This document shows positions 43,821 to 51,009 of a stretch of DNA of 64,000 bases, in pieces (within the stretch, counting starts at the first letter, position 1; each line of letters starts with the position of its first letter). Under the pieces are notes generated by a model that worked only from the letters and a program-made list of their open reading frames with translations, was not told where the DNA came from and made no database searches. The DNA is from Solitalea longa. Its GTDB lineage: Bacteria; Bacteroidota; Bacteroidia; Sphingobacteriales; Sphingobacteriaceae. The stretch lies in assembly GCF_002920915.1 (NCBI RefSeq), contig NZ_PQVF01000010.1, forward strand, positions 1-64,000, in the 5' to 3' direction. The translations under genes and the position numbers were made by a program.

Positions 43821-44419
43821 TTTATAAAAAGCTCTGAACCTGCACGAGGCTTTACGGAGTTATAACATTCAGTTGTGTTGTTTAGTTCGAAAAATGGGTG
43901 GAACAAGATTTTATACTCTTCTTTTGTTCCGCCAAATGGTGGTCCTGGCTGGTCGAAATTGCGGTTAAACAGCACTCCAACTAACTTTCCTCCGGGGGTC
44001 AAAAGATGTTGTGTCTTTTCAGCGTATTTTGCCCGTAATGAAGGATTTAAGGCGCAGAAAAAGGTTTGTTCAAGTATAATGTCATATTTCCCCGATAGCT
44101 CAAAGAAATCGCCAGTAATAATATTTAAGCCATTGTCTAGCCAGTGCGTAAGCTTACTTTTTAACTGATCAGTTAAGGTTGTTGAAATATCAATTAAGGT
44201 TACGTTTGAAAAACCTTGTTCAAGTAAATATTCAGCTTCGTAGGCGTTGCCACATCCTGGTATTAATATCGAAATTGACTTATTAGTTAACTGGTCGATA
44301 TACGCCTTTAATGGAGGCGAAACTGTTCCTAAATCCCAACCAGTTTGATCTGTTTGATATCGATTATCCCAGTATCCGGCATTTAACGTTAAATCGGCAA
44401 TTGAATGATCTTCTTTCAT
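43787..44419 (-). CDS. TPMT-family SAM-dependent (thiol) methyltransferase
   Basis: A 210-residue class I methyltransferase of the thiopurine methyltransferase superfamily. YWDNRYQTDQTGWDLGTVSPPL is the family N-terminus; ILIPGCGNAYEAEYLLEQGF is the SAM-binding motif I; TFFCALNPSLRAKYAEK and LLTPGGKLVGVLF follow. In bacteria such enzymes methylate sulfide, thiols or thiocyanate, which fits a sulfur-detoxification role here. It begins two bases after the thioredoxin stop. The last residues (TPKSPSGDF) come from an intergenic repeat that the reading frame enters. Confidence 0.88.
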   Translation of the reverse strand: MKEDHSIADLTLNAGYWDNRYQTDQTGWDLGTVSPPLKAYIDQLTNKSISILIPGCGNAYEAEYLLEQGFSNVTLIDISTTLTDQLKSKLTHWLDNGLNIITGDFFELSGKYDIILEQTFFCALNPSLRAKYAEKTQHLLTPGGKLVGVLFNRNFDQPGPPFGGTKEEYKILFHPFFELNNTTECYNSVKPRAGSELFINLTPKSPSGDF

Positions 44420-44421
44420 GA

Positions 44422-44718
44422 CTAAACATGTGATTTAAGAATGTTTTCAAGCTGGCCTGCAGGTACAACTCCGGACTGCCGCCATATAATTTCGCCATTT
44501 TTAAACAAAATTAATGTAGGTACACCCAAAACATTGAACGCTGAAGCGGCAGAGGGATTCTTGTCGACATCAACTTTGATAATCGTTACCGACTCACCGA
44601 TTTTTCCTTTTACCTCTTCTAATATTGGCGACATCATTTTACAAGGACCACACCAGGTTGCAAAAAAGTCGACCAACACTGGAGCGTCTGATTTAATTAT
44701 TTCTGAGAACGTAGCCAT
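44422..44718 (-). CDS. trxA: Thioredoxin
   Basis: A 98-residue cytoplasmic thioredoxin with the redox motif WCGPCK (Cys23, Cys26) and the cis-Pro turn [13 protein letters not shown]. The protein is slightly shorter than E. coli Trx at the N-terminus. Its place between a TauE-type permease and a thiol methyltransferase, with a two-base gap to the latter, suggests it supplies reducing equivalents or releases sulfide from persulfides in this cluster rather than being the general thioredoxin. Confidence 0.93.
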   Translation of the reverse strand: MATFSEIIKSDAPVLVDFFATWCGPCKMMSPILEEVKGKIGESVTIIKVDVDKNPSAASAFNVLGVPTLILFKNGEIIWRQSGVVPAGQLENILKSHV

Positions 44719-44741
44719 AATTTTAGATTGAAATTGATTAG

Positions 44742-44873
44742 TTAATGCTGTACCTGGTTTAATCGCAGGTTTTTTTGATTTTTTTGGTCGCCTTTATTGT
44801 GTAAGGCGGCCATGGTTAGCCAGAAAATTAAATTAGCAAGACCCACCAGCAACAGTTTTTTCTTTGATCTCAT
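44742..44873 (-). CDS. 43-residue membrane protein coupled to TauE
   Basis: A short ORF missed by length cutoffs. Its ATG overlaps the stop of the TauE/SafE gene as ATGA (44870-44873), and it ends 23 bases before trxA. The protein begins [20 protein letters not shown], a basic start followed by one hydrophobic helix (about 7-22), then a polar Asn/Gln/Lys-rich tail ([18 protein letters not shown]). The basic-inside rule predicts the tail in the periplasm. I recognise no family. The coupling and co-orientation argue that it is translated with TauE and may be a small accessory subunit. Confidence 0.65.
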   Translation of the reverse strand: MRSKKKLLLVGLANLIFWLTMAALHNKGDQKNQKNLRLNQVQH

Positions 44874-45664
44874 CGTAAAAACAACTCTTTAATAATTATG
44901 AATGACCCCATGATCAATACAAACCAACCAAAGGCGGGTTTTAGCTTTTCATTGCTCACTTTTTTTGATAATGCACTGCCAATTAAGATACCTACTGCGG
45001 CAATTCCGAAGAATTTGAGCATAAAACCCCAATCTGAAGCCTGAATGCCTACGTGATTACTCAAAAAGCCAACAAAAGAATTGATAACAATAATTACCAA
45101 CGATGTTCCAATGGCTTTTTTAATCGGCAAATTTGCCATGAGCACCAGTGCAGGAATGATCAAAAAGCCACCTCCGGCTCCAACTAATCCTGTCAATTCT
45201 CCTACAAACAATCCTTGGGCAATTAACAATGAACTTTCTGGGGAAACTGGTTTTTGTTCATCGCTGTATTTAGGTTTTTTGATCATTGAGAATGCCGCGA
45301 ATAGCATGACAACTGCAAAAATGAGCAGCAAAAACAAGGATTTGCTCACCGTAATGTTTCCCATGATAAAAACCGTATCGGGGATCAGTTTTACCAGGAA
45401 ACTGCGGGTAACAAATACTGAGATAACGGAAGGTATACCAAACAACATAACACTTCGCCAATCAACATTTCCTTGTTTAAGGTGACTGATGGAACCCACA
45501 GCACTTGTTAAACCCACAATAAAAAGTGAATAAGCGGTTGATTGAACGGTATCAATATTAAATAAGTACACAAGTATAGGAACCGTTAAAATGGAGCCTC
45601 CTCCGCCAATTAAGCCAAGGGTTAAGCCCATTATTATAGCACCTACGTATCCGATTATCTCCAT
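44870..45664 (-). CDS. TauE/SafE family sulfite/sulfur-compound permease
   Basis: A 264-residue inner-membrane protein with about eight helices. The two half-repeats are visible: GLTLGLIGGGGSILTVPILVYL at the N-terminus and GELTGLVGAGGGFLIIPALVLM in the middle, the classical TauE/SafE glycine motifs. Members export sulfite, sulfoacetate or related anions. As the first gene of the minus-strand sulfur operon, it could remove sulfite made by the persulfide dioxygenase. The gene is translationally coupled to the 43-residue membrane protein. No exact promoter consensus is seen upstream; CAAATTTGC on the minus strand about 25 bases before the start is one mismatch off. Confidence 0.9.
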   Translation of the reverse strand: MEIIGYVGAIIMGLTLGLIGGGGSILTVPILVYLFNIDTVQSTAYSLFIVGLTSAVGSISHLKQGNVDWRSVMLFGIPSVISVFVTRSFLVKLIPDTVFIMGNITVSKSLFLLLIFAVVMLFAAFSMIKKPKYSDEQKPVSPESSLLIAQGLFVGELTGLVGAGGGFLIIPALVLMANLPIKKAIGTSLVIIVINSFVGFLSNHVGIQASDWGFMLKFFGIAAVGILIGSALSKKVSNEKLKPAFGWFVLIMGSFIIIKELFLR

Positions 45665-45799
45665 TCTGTATTTATTGATTTAGGAGATGCAAATTTGTGG
45701 AATATTCGGGAGGGATAGCTTGACTATAAAAGTTGTTTTGTTGCACTTTTTACTGATGGGCTTTAATCTCGACAGGCTAAGTAGGGTTTAAGCCAAACA

Positions 45800-45828
45800 A
45801 AAAAGGATTCTCATTGAGAATCCTTTTT
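45800..45828 (-). terminator. Terminator of the frr transcript
   Basis: The near-palindrome AAAAAGGATTCTC/GAGAATCCTTTTT (13 pairs, three-base loop) lies 34 bases after the frr stop. The T run is on both strands, so it can work both ways. Confidence 0.85.
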
Positions 45829-45861
45829 CAGCAGTTAAGTGCCTTATTTTGTTTGTTTTAA

Positions 45862-46425
45862 TTAAACTGTTAGAATGTCTTTTTCCTTTACTTCTACAAT
45901 TTTATCAATTTTAACAATATAAATGTCGGTTAATTTCTGAACCTCAGCTTCTCCACCTTTAATTTCATCTTCAGAAACGCCTTCTTTCGATAGCTTTTTG
46001 ATTTTTTCGTTGGCATCTTTACGGATGTTACGAACCGTTACTTTTCCTTGTTCAGCTTCAGCTTTAACTTTTTTAACCAGGTCTTTACGGCGTTCTTCAG
46101 TTAATGGTGGTACATTAATACGAACTACTATACCGTCATTCTGAGGATTAAAACCCAAGTTTGCCTCCATGATCGCTTTCTCAATAGGAGAGATCATGGT
46201 TTTTTCCCATGGTTGAATAACAATGGTACGTGCATCAGGGGTATTAATATTTGCAACCTGGCTAATAGGAACAGGGCTTCCGTAGTAGTCAACGTGTACG
46301 CCATCAACCATTGAAGGCATCGCCTTACCGGCACGAATTTTTAATAACTCACTATCGGTATGCTCCACAGTTTTTTCCATGTGCTGTTTTGCATCATCCA
46401 ATTGTTTTTTTATTAAGTCGTTCAT
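45862..46425 (-). CDS. frr: Ribosome recycling factor
   Basis: Splits post-termination ribosomes together with EF-G. The 187 residues match the family. The signatures are LLKIRAGKAMPSMVDGVHVDYYG, the domain II hinge INVPPLTEERRKDLVKKVK and the C-terminal helix ending VEVKEKDILTV. It follows pyrH on the same strand with a 190-base gap. The gap contains AT-rich direct TCTAAATC repeats and no gene. Confidence 0.97.
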   Translation of the reverse strand: MNDLIKKQLDDAKQHMEKTVEHTDSELLKIRAGKAMPSMVDGVHVDYYGSPVPISQVANINTPDARTIVIQPWEKTMISPIEKAIMEANLGFNPQNDGIVVRINVPPLTEERRKDLVKKVKAEAEQGKVTVRNIRKDANEKIKKLSKEGVSEDEIKGGEAEVQKLTDIYIVKIDKIVEVKEKDILTV

Positions 46426-46615
46426 ATATTTTTAAGATATGTGATTTGTTATTTTAGATATGAGATTAAGATAGGAGAATTGAGATCTCGGTTTTAGTTC
46501 TAATTCTAAATCTTTTCAATCTAAATCTAAAAATTCATTAAGTAATTTCTAAATATGAGTTGTAAAGAAAAGACGAGTATTAGTCTCATCTCTCAAATCT
46601 AACTTCTCACGCCTA

Positions 46616-47323
46616 TTATCCTTCTACAAGGGTGCCAATATGTTCGCCTAAGGCTATTTTCATAAAATTGCCAGGCTTGTTCATATCAAACACAATAATT
46701 GGCAATTTATTTTCCTGGCATAAGGTAAACGCAGTCATGTCCATAACATTCAGGTTTTTTTCATACACTTCACTGAATGTGATCTTCTCATAACGAACGG
46801 CATTAGGATCTTTTTCCGGATCGGCAGTATAAATACCATCAACACGAGTACCCTTTAACACCACGTCGGCTTCAATTTCAATGGCACGTAATGAAGCAGC
46901 TGTATCAGTAGTAAAGTAAGGGTTACCGGTTCCTGCACCAAAAATTACTACACGGCCTTTTTCTAAGTGACGAACTGCTCTGCGGCGGATAAATGGCTCA
47001 CAAATTTGTTCCATTTTAATTGCCGAAAGTAAACGGGTTTTCATGCCATTTTTTTCCAAAGCATCTTGCAGCGCCATACTGTTAATTACAGTGGCTAACA
47101 TGCCCATATAATCAGCTTGTACACGGTCCATGCCGCCTTTTTCAGCGTCCAGTCCACGGTGAATATTACCGCCGCCAATAACTATGGCCACTTCTACGCC
47201 CTTTTCGGCTACCTCTTTAATATCTTTTGCATATTGATTTACACGCTCAGGGTCGATACCGAAAGGCTTATTACCCATTAGAGACTCCCCGCTAAGTTTA
47301 AGTAGAATTCTTTTATAGTTCAT
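46616..47323 (-). CDS. pyrH: UMP kinase
   Basis: Phosphorylates UMP to UDP in pyrimidine synthesis; bacterial hexameric amino-acid-kinase fold. The 235 residues start [17 protein letters not shown], with [11 protein letters not shown] (phosphate binding), [21 protein letters not shown], and [19 protein letters not shown] near the UMP site. Pairing with frr is common. A -7 element is present 20 bases upstream of the ATG. Confidence 0.97.
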   Translation of the reverse strand: MNYKRILLKLSGESLMGNKPFGIDPERVNQYAKDIKEVAEKGVEVAIVIGGGNIHRGLDAEKGGMDRVQADYMGMLATVINSMALQDALEKNGMKTRLLSAIKMEQICEPFIRRRAVRHLEKGRVVIFGAGTGNPYFTTDTAASLRAIEIEADVVLKGTRVDGIYTADPEKDPNAVRYEKITFSEVYEKNLNVMDMTAFTLCQENKLPIIVFDMNKPGNFMKIALGEHIGTLVEG

Positions 47324-47342
47324 TGGATGAGATAAAAACTGC

Positions 47343-47351
47343 GCAAAAATA
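47343..47351 (-). promoter_or_regulatory. Promoter -7 element of pyrH-frr
   Basis: The minus strand reads TATTTTTGC (TAnnTTTGC); a TTG lies 24 bases upstream, which is longer than the 19-21 optimum. Confidence 0.5.
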
Positions 47352-47455
47352 GAAAAATTGTTTTAATGATGGGGGCAATAGCTAACATACGAAGGAAAAT
47401 TTATAATAAAAGATTCAAAGGATACATGCAAAATAGTTGTCACCTATTTTGAGTC

Positions 47456-47465
47456 ATTGTACAAT
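47456..47465. promoter_or_regulatory. ATTGTACAAT palindrome, likely YefM operator
   Basis: A perfect 10-bp palindrome with the TGTACA core lies 41 bases upstream of the antitoxin start. TGTACA is the core bound by E. coli YefM and YefM-YoeB in their autoregulatory operator. Confidence 0.6.
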
Positions 47466-47506
47466 AAGTTATACATTTATCTATTCTGGTCAATAATTAG
47501 AAAGAT

Positions 47507-47760
47507 ATGGGAATAACAACCTATTCAAATTTTCTGCAAAAACTGAAGTTGTTCCTGGATAAGGTATTAACAAACCATACTCCATTATTTGTAACCAGAG
47601 CTAACGGTGAAGAAGTGGTAGTGTTGTCAAAATTTGATTTCGACAGTATGCAGGAAACTTTTCATCTGTTAAAAAGCCCTAAAAATGCCTTAAGATTATT
47701 AAGGTCATTGAGGAGTACGAGAAAGGAATGGGCCAACAGCATGATTTGATAGAAGAATGA
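47507..47760 (+). pseudogene. yefM: YefM/Phd-type antitoxin with a C-terminal frameshift
   Basis: The first 65 residues are a good YefM: TTYSNFLQKLKLFLDKV, VTRANGEEVVVLSKFDFDSMQET and LLKSPKNALRLL. After codon 65 (47699-47701) the frame yields an unrelated basic tail (RSLRSTRKEWANSMI) and stops at 47749. Reading on in the -1 frame gives KVIEEYEKGMGQQHDLIEE and a TGA at 47758-47760 that overlaps the toxin ATG as ATGA, the classical YefM ending. One base, probably an A in TTAAAGG, has been lost at 47701-47702. The missing segment is the part that wraps and inhibits YoeB. DNA binding by the N-terminus could survive. Confidence 0.85.
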
Positions 47761-48011
47761 AGATTGTCTTTCTCAGTCACGGTTGGGAAGATTATTTGTA
47801 CTGGCAAACTAGCGATAAAGCAATACTCAAAAAAGTCAATCCGCTTATAAAGGAAATTGAGCAAACTCCCTACGAAGGTGGCGGGAAGCCCGAACCATTG
47901 AAACATAGTTTAACCGGATGGTGGTCGAGGAGAATAACGCTTGAGCATCATTTGGTTTATAGAGTTAATGCTGATTCAATAATTGTCCTACAATGCAGGT
48001 GTCATTATTGA
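47757..48011 (+). CDS. yoeB: YoeB-type mRNA interferase with active-site substitution
   Basis: Homologue of the ribosome-dependent endoribonuclease toxin YoeB. The 84 residues have exactly the E. coli length and align without gaps: DDYLYWQ-like EDYLYWQTSDK, GGGKPEPLKHSLTGWWSRRI and the terminal CHY. The catalytic Glu46, His83 and Tyr84 are kept, but the residue at 65 is His (CAT, 47949-47951) where YoeB has the catalytic Arg in EHRLVY. One G-to-A change explains it. The toxin is thus probably weakened or dead, which would allow the neighbouring antitoxin to decay. It is followed by a hairpin shared with tsf. Confidence 0.88.
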   Translation: MKIVFLSHGWEDYLYWQTSDKAILKKVNPLIKEIEQTPYEGGGKPEPLKHSLTGWWSRRITLEHHLVYRVNADSIIVLQCRCHY

Positions 48012-48037
48012 TTTATCCACTTGATCCCTAAACAAAT

Positions 48038-48070
48038 AAGCGGCTGCCTCTTTATCAGAAACAGCCGCTT
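48038..48070. terminator. Terminator between yoeB and tsf
   Basis: The arms AAGCGGCTG and CAGCCGCTT flank a 15-base loop between two convergent genes. U tracts are weak on both sides (TTTATATG; TTATTTGTTTA). Confidence 0.7.
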
Positions 48071-48089
48071 TATATGTAGCTAAATTTAA

Positions 48090-48932
48090 TTAACCAATAA
48101 CAATGCGTTTGAACGCAGTTACAGTTAAGCCTTTTTTAACACCGTCTAACATTTGAGCGATGGTTTTAGAACTGTCTTTAACGAATTCTTGGTTCAATAA
48201 AGTAGATTCTTTGTAGAATTTGTTCAATTTACCTTGAGCAATTTTCTCAACCATTTCTTCAGGTTTACCTTCAGCACGGATTTGATCTTTAGCGATCTCT
48301 AATTCACGCTCGATAGTAGAAGCATCAACACCGTCTTTATCAACAGCGATTGGGCTCATAGCTGCAATTTGCATTGCAACGTCTTTACCAGCTTCAGTAA
48401 TGTCAGCACCTGCAGCGCCAGCAAATACTACCAATACACCCATTTTACCGTTTGAGTGAATGTATGAAGTAACCGCTTCACCAGATACATTTTCGTAGCT
48501 AGCGATAACGATTTTCTCACCAATTTTACCGGTTAATTCAGTAATGGTTTCAGCAACAGTACGGCCATCAGCCAATTTAATTTGCTCTAATTCTTCGGTA
48601 GAAGCAGGATTGTTAGCAACTGCGGCAGCAATGATTGCATCGCCTAAGTTACGGAAGTCTTCTACTTTAGAAACCGGCTCAGTTTCGCAAGCTAAAGCAA
48701 CTAATTTACCGTTAGAACCATCAGCAGATAGGTTAACTAAAACGATACCTTCAGCAGTAGCATTACCTGAACGGGCTGCAGAAACTTTTTGGCCTTTTTT
48801 ACGTAACAAGTCGATGGCAGCTTCAAAATCACCGTTAGCTTCAGTTAAAGCTTTTTTGCAATCCATCATACCTGCGCCTGTTTGTAAACGTAATTTGTTT
48901 ACGTCAGCAGCGCTAATTTGTACAGTTGACAT
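48090..48932 (-). CDS. tsf: Translation elongation factor Ts
   Basis: Guanine-nucleotide exchange factor of EF-Tu. The 280 residues begin with the UBA-like domain (VQISAADVNKLRLQTGAGMMDCKKALTEANGDFEAAIDLLRKKG) and continue with the dimer-interface core, including the signature LVALACETEPVSKVEDF and MQIAAMSPIAVDKD. The C-terminus has FYKESTLLNQEFVKD and GVKKGLTVTAFKRIVIG. It is last in the rplM-rpsI-rpsB-tsf group; a 143-base spacer with a long hairpin separates it from rpsB. Confidence 0.97.
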   Translation of the reverse strand: MSTVQISAADVNKLRLQTGAGMMDCKKALTEANGDFEAAIDLLRKKGQKVSAARSGNATAEGIVLVNLSADGSNGKLVALACETEPVSKVEDFRNLGDAIIAAAVANNPASTEELEQIKLADGRTVAETITELTGKIGEKIVIASYENVSGEAVTSYIHSNGKMGVLVVFAGAAGADITEAGKDVAMQIAAMSPIAVDKDGVDASTIERELEIAKDQIRAEGKPEEMVEKIAQGKLNKFYKESTLLNQEFVKDSSKTIAQMLDGVKKGLTVTAFKRIVIG

Positions 48933-49004
48933 ATTTTTTTAATTTGAAAATTTTAAAATGAGAGAATTTGAAAATGAATCAAACTCGTTTTAACTAAATA
49001 ATTA

Positions 49005-49060
49005 CGGGTTACGAATTACGGATTACCAGGTTCAACCTGTAACTCGTAATCCGTAACCCG
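49005..49060. repeat. Imperfect 56-base hairpin of TTACG units between rpsB and tsf
   Basis: CGGGTTACGAATTACGG on the left matches, inverted, CCGTAACCCG-ending units on the right; arms are about 27 bases with a few mismatches and a two-base apex. It consists of reiterated TTACG/CGTAA pentamers, a style of repeat seen between genes in this phylum. Confidence 0.65.
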
Positions 49061-49075
49061 ATAATTCAAAGAATA

Positions 49076-49888
49076 TTATTCTGCAGATTCAGCAGCCTCT
49101 TCGCTCTTCTCAGCTTTTTTAGCTTTAGGAGCAGCGCCTTCAGCTTTTTCAGCTTTAGCAGCAGCGATTGCATCTTTATCTGATTCTTCTTCTTTTTCGC
49201 GTTTACGCTCTTCTAAACCTTCTTCAATTGCTTTGCAGATAACGCCAGTGATCAATGAAATTGATTTAGTAGCATCGTCATTCGCAGGAATTGGGAAGTC
49301 GATATTAGTAGGGTCAGAGTTAGTATCAACCATCGCGAAAGTAGGGATGTTCAATTTCAACGCTTCAGAAACAGCGATGTGCTCTTTTTTAACGTCGATT
49401 AAGAACAAAGCAGCAGGAAGACGGTTTAGGTCAGCAATACCGCCTAAAACTCTTTCTAACTTAACGCGATCGCGGCTGATCATTAACTTCTCTTTCTTCG
49501 ACAAGTTGTCGTAAGTACCGTCTTTAGTCAATTTATCGATGTTAGTCATCTTTTTGATCGACTTACGAACAGTAGTGAAGTTAGTTAACATACCACCTAA
49601 CCAACGCTCGGTTACGAAAGGCATGTTTACGCTCTGTGCTTGTGCAGCTACAATATCTTTTGCTTGTTTTTTAGTAGCTACGAATAATACTTTACGACCT
49701 GACTTAACAATTTGTTTAATTGCTGAAGCAGCTTCTTCAACTTTAACTAAAGTCTTGTTCAAATCGATGATGTGGATACCGTTTTTCTCCATGAAAATGT
49801 AAGGAGCCATTTTCGGATTCCACTTGCGGGTAAGGTGACCAAAGTGTACACCTGCGTCCAACAATTCGTTATATGAAGTTCTTGCCAT
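49076..49888 (-). CDS. rpsB: 30S ribosomal protein S2
   Basis: Component of the small subunit. The 270 residues start YNELLDAGVHFGHLTRKWNPKMAPYIF and contain GGMLTNFTTVRKSIKK and PTFAMVDTNSDPTNIDFPIPANDDA, all S2 signatures. The C-terminal 45 residues are an Ala/Lys/Glu-rich extension (KAEKAEGAAPKAKKAEKSEE) beyond the E. coli end, common in Bacteroidota. The gene is 21 bases after rpsI. Confidence 0.98.
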   Translation of the reverse strand: MARTSYNELLDAGVHFGHLTRKWNPKMAPYIFMEKNGIHIIDLNKTLVKVEEAASAIKQIVKSGRKVLFVATKKQAKDIVAAQAQSVNMPFVTERWLGGMLTNFTTVRKSIKKMTNIDKLTKDGTYDNLSKKEKLMISRDRVKLERVLGGIADLNRLPAALFLIDVKKEHIAVSEALKLNIPTFAMVDTNSDPTNIDFPIPANDDATKSISLITGVICKAIEEGLEERKREKEEESDKDAIAAAKAEKAEGAAPKAKKAEKSEEAAESAE

Positions 49889-49909
49889 GTTAGTGTTCCT
49901 CCGAAAATA

Positions 49910-50296
49910 TTAACGTTTACTAAACTGGAATCTACGACGAGCTTTTCTGCGTCCTGGTTTCTTACGCTCAACCATACGTGAGTCACGGGTCATTAACCCT
50001 TTAGCACGTAATGCTGGTTTAACTTCAGGATCAAGCTCAACTAACGCTTTTGCAATGGCTAAACGAGTTGCTTCTGCTTGGCCAGTAATACCACCACCTT
50101 TAACGTTTACAAGGATATCGAATTTGCCAGCCTGATTTGAAGTTAAAATAGCCTGGTTAACGATGTATTGTAAAGGCAAAGTAGGGAAGTATACTTTGTA
50201 ATCTTTGTCATTTACGGTAATGTTACCACTACCTTCTTTTAAGTAGATACGCGCAATTGCGGTCTTTCTTCTACCTGAGGTGTTTGTAGTTGCCAT
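49910..50296 (-). CDS. rpsI: 30S ribosomal protein S9
   Basis: The 128 residues carry NTSGRRKTAIARIYLKEGSGNITVN at the start, GGGITGQAEATRLAIAKAL in the middle and the tRNA-contacting C-terminus RRKARRRFQFSKR, ending in the universal KR. It follows rplM after 11 bases. Confidence 0.98.
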   Translation of the reverse strand: MATTNTSGRRKTAIARIYLKEGSGNITVNDKDYKVYFPTLPLQYIVNQAILTSNQAGKFDILVNVKGGGITGQAEATRLAIAKALVELDPEVKPALRAKGLMTRDSRMVERKKPGRRKARRRFQFSKR

Positions 50297-50307
50297 TCTC
50301 CTGGAAA

Positions 50308-50748
50308 TTATTTAATGGTTTTTGGATTTTGAGCCGCATGCGGATGCTCGTTGCCGGCATATACATACAGGTTCTTAATTAACGCGTTTCCTAATTTGTT
50401 TTTAGGAAGCATACCACGTACTGCCTTTTCGATAACTGCAGTCGGGTGTTTAGCCATCAAATCTCTTGGAGAAATAAAGCGTTGACCACCTGGATAACCA
50501 GTGTAACGTACGTACTGTTTTTCAGTAAATTTGTTACCGGTCAATTTAACTTTGTCTGCATTGATAACAATTACGTTATCTCCACAGTCTACGTGCGGGG
50601 TGAAATCAGGCTTGTTTTTACCACGGATGATCATTGCGATCTTCGTTGACAAGCGCCCCAGGATCTCTGCGTTGGCGTCAATTACGACCCACTCCTTTTT
50701 AACAGTTTTACTGTTGGCAGAGACAGTTTTGTAACTTAACGTATTCAC
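50308..50748 (-). CDS. rplM: 50S ribosomal protein L13
   Basis: Early-assembling large-subunit protein. The 146 residues include VIDANAEILGRLSTKIAMIIRGKNKPDFTPHVDCGDNVIVINADK and the RYTGYPGG and AVRGMLPKNKLG signatures. First gene of the rplM-rpsI-rpsB-tsf operon; a near-consensus promoter lies about 60 bases upstream. Confidence 0.98.
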   Translation of the reverse strand: MNTLSYKTVSANSKTVKKEWVVIDANAEILGRLSTKIAMIIRGKNKPDFTPHVDCGDNVIVINADKVKLTGNKFTEKQYVRYTGYPGGQRFISPRDLMAKHPTAVIEKAVRGMLPKNKLGNALIKNLYVYAGNEHPHAAQNPKTIK

Positions 50749-50790
50749 TTGTGAATAATTAATTGATTAATAATGATTTAATACTCTTTT

Positions 50791-50803
50791 CCCAAAATTT
50801 GGG
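50791..50803 (-). promoter_or_regulatory. Palindrome in the rplM leader
   Basis: CCCAAAATTTGGG (arms CCCAAA/TTTGGG) falls right at the predicted transcription start of rplM. It might be an L13 autoregulatory or stabilising structure, or chance. Confidence 0.35.
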
Positions 50804-50806
50804 ACT

Positions 50807-50838
50807 GCAAAGATAGAGCAAATTTTATAACCATCAAA
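50807..50838 (-). promoter_or_regulatory. Near-consensus promoter of rplM-rpsI-rpsB-tsf
   Basis: On the minus strand TTTG (50838-50835), a 19-base spacer and TATCTTTGC (50815-50807). The layout and even the -7 sequence are identical to the rimP promoter. Start of transcription is expected near 50801. Confidence 0.88.
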
Positions 50839-51009
50839 TCTTTAGCTAATTATTTTATTTTCATTCGCTTTTGATGATTAAGATTGAGTAAATTTAAGAG
50901 CAAGCCACCCGAACTCATGAAATAAATTTACGCCAGCCACTCATCATTCATTTGCTTCTGCACCTTATTATTTCATGCGTTTAACTATCAACTTATAAAA
51001 ATGTGATGC

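Noticed and set aside
44441-44731. 96-codon plus-strand ORF antisense to trxA
   Set aside because: Exactly overlaps the clear thioredoxin gene; composition is that of a reverse frame.
41077-45664. The sulfur cluster as a wholly new system
   Set aside because: Most parts are known families that commonly co-occur; only the 43-residue protein and the exact gene mix are unusual.
47690-47760. Programmed -1 frameshift in yefM
   Set aside because: There is no X XXY YYZ slippery heptamer at the shift point and no downstream stimulatory hairpin; a lost A is simpler, especially with the mutated toxin beside it.
48544-48942. 132-codon plus-strand ORF antisense to tsf
   Set aside because: Shadow of the biased codon use of tsf; no start context and no protein-like features.
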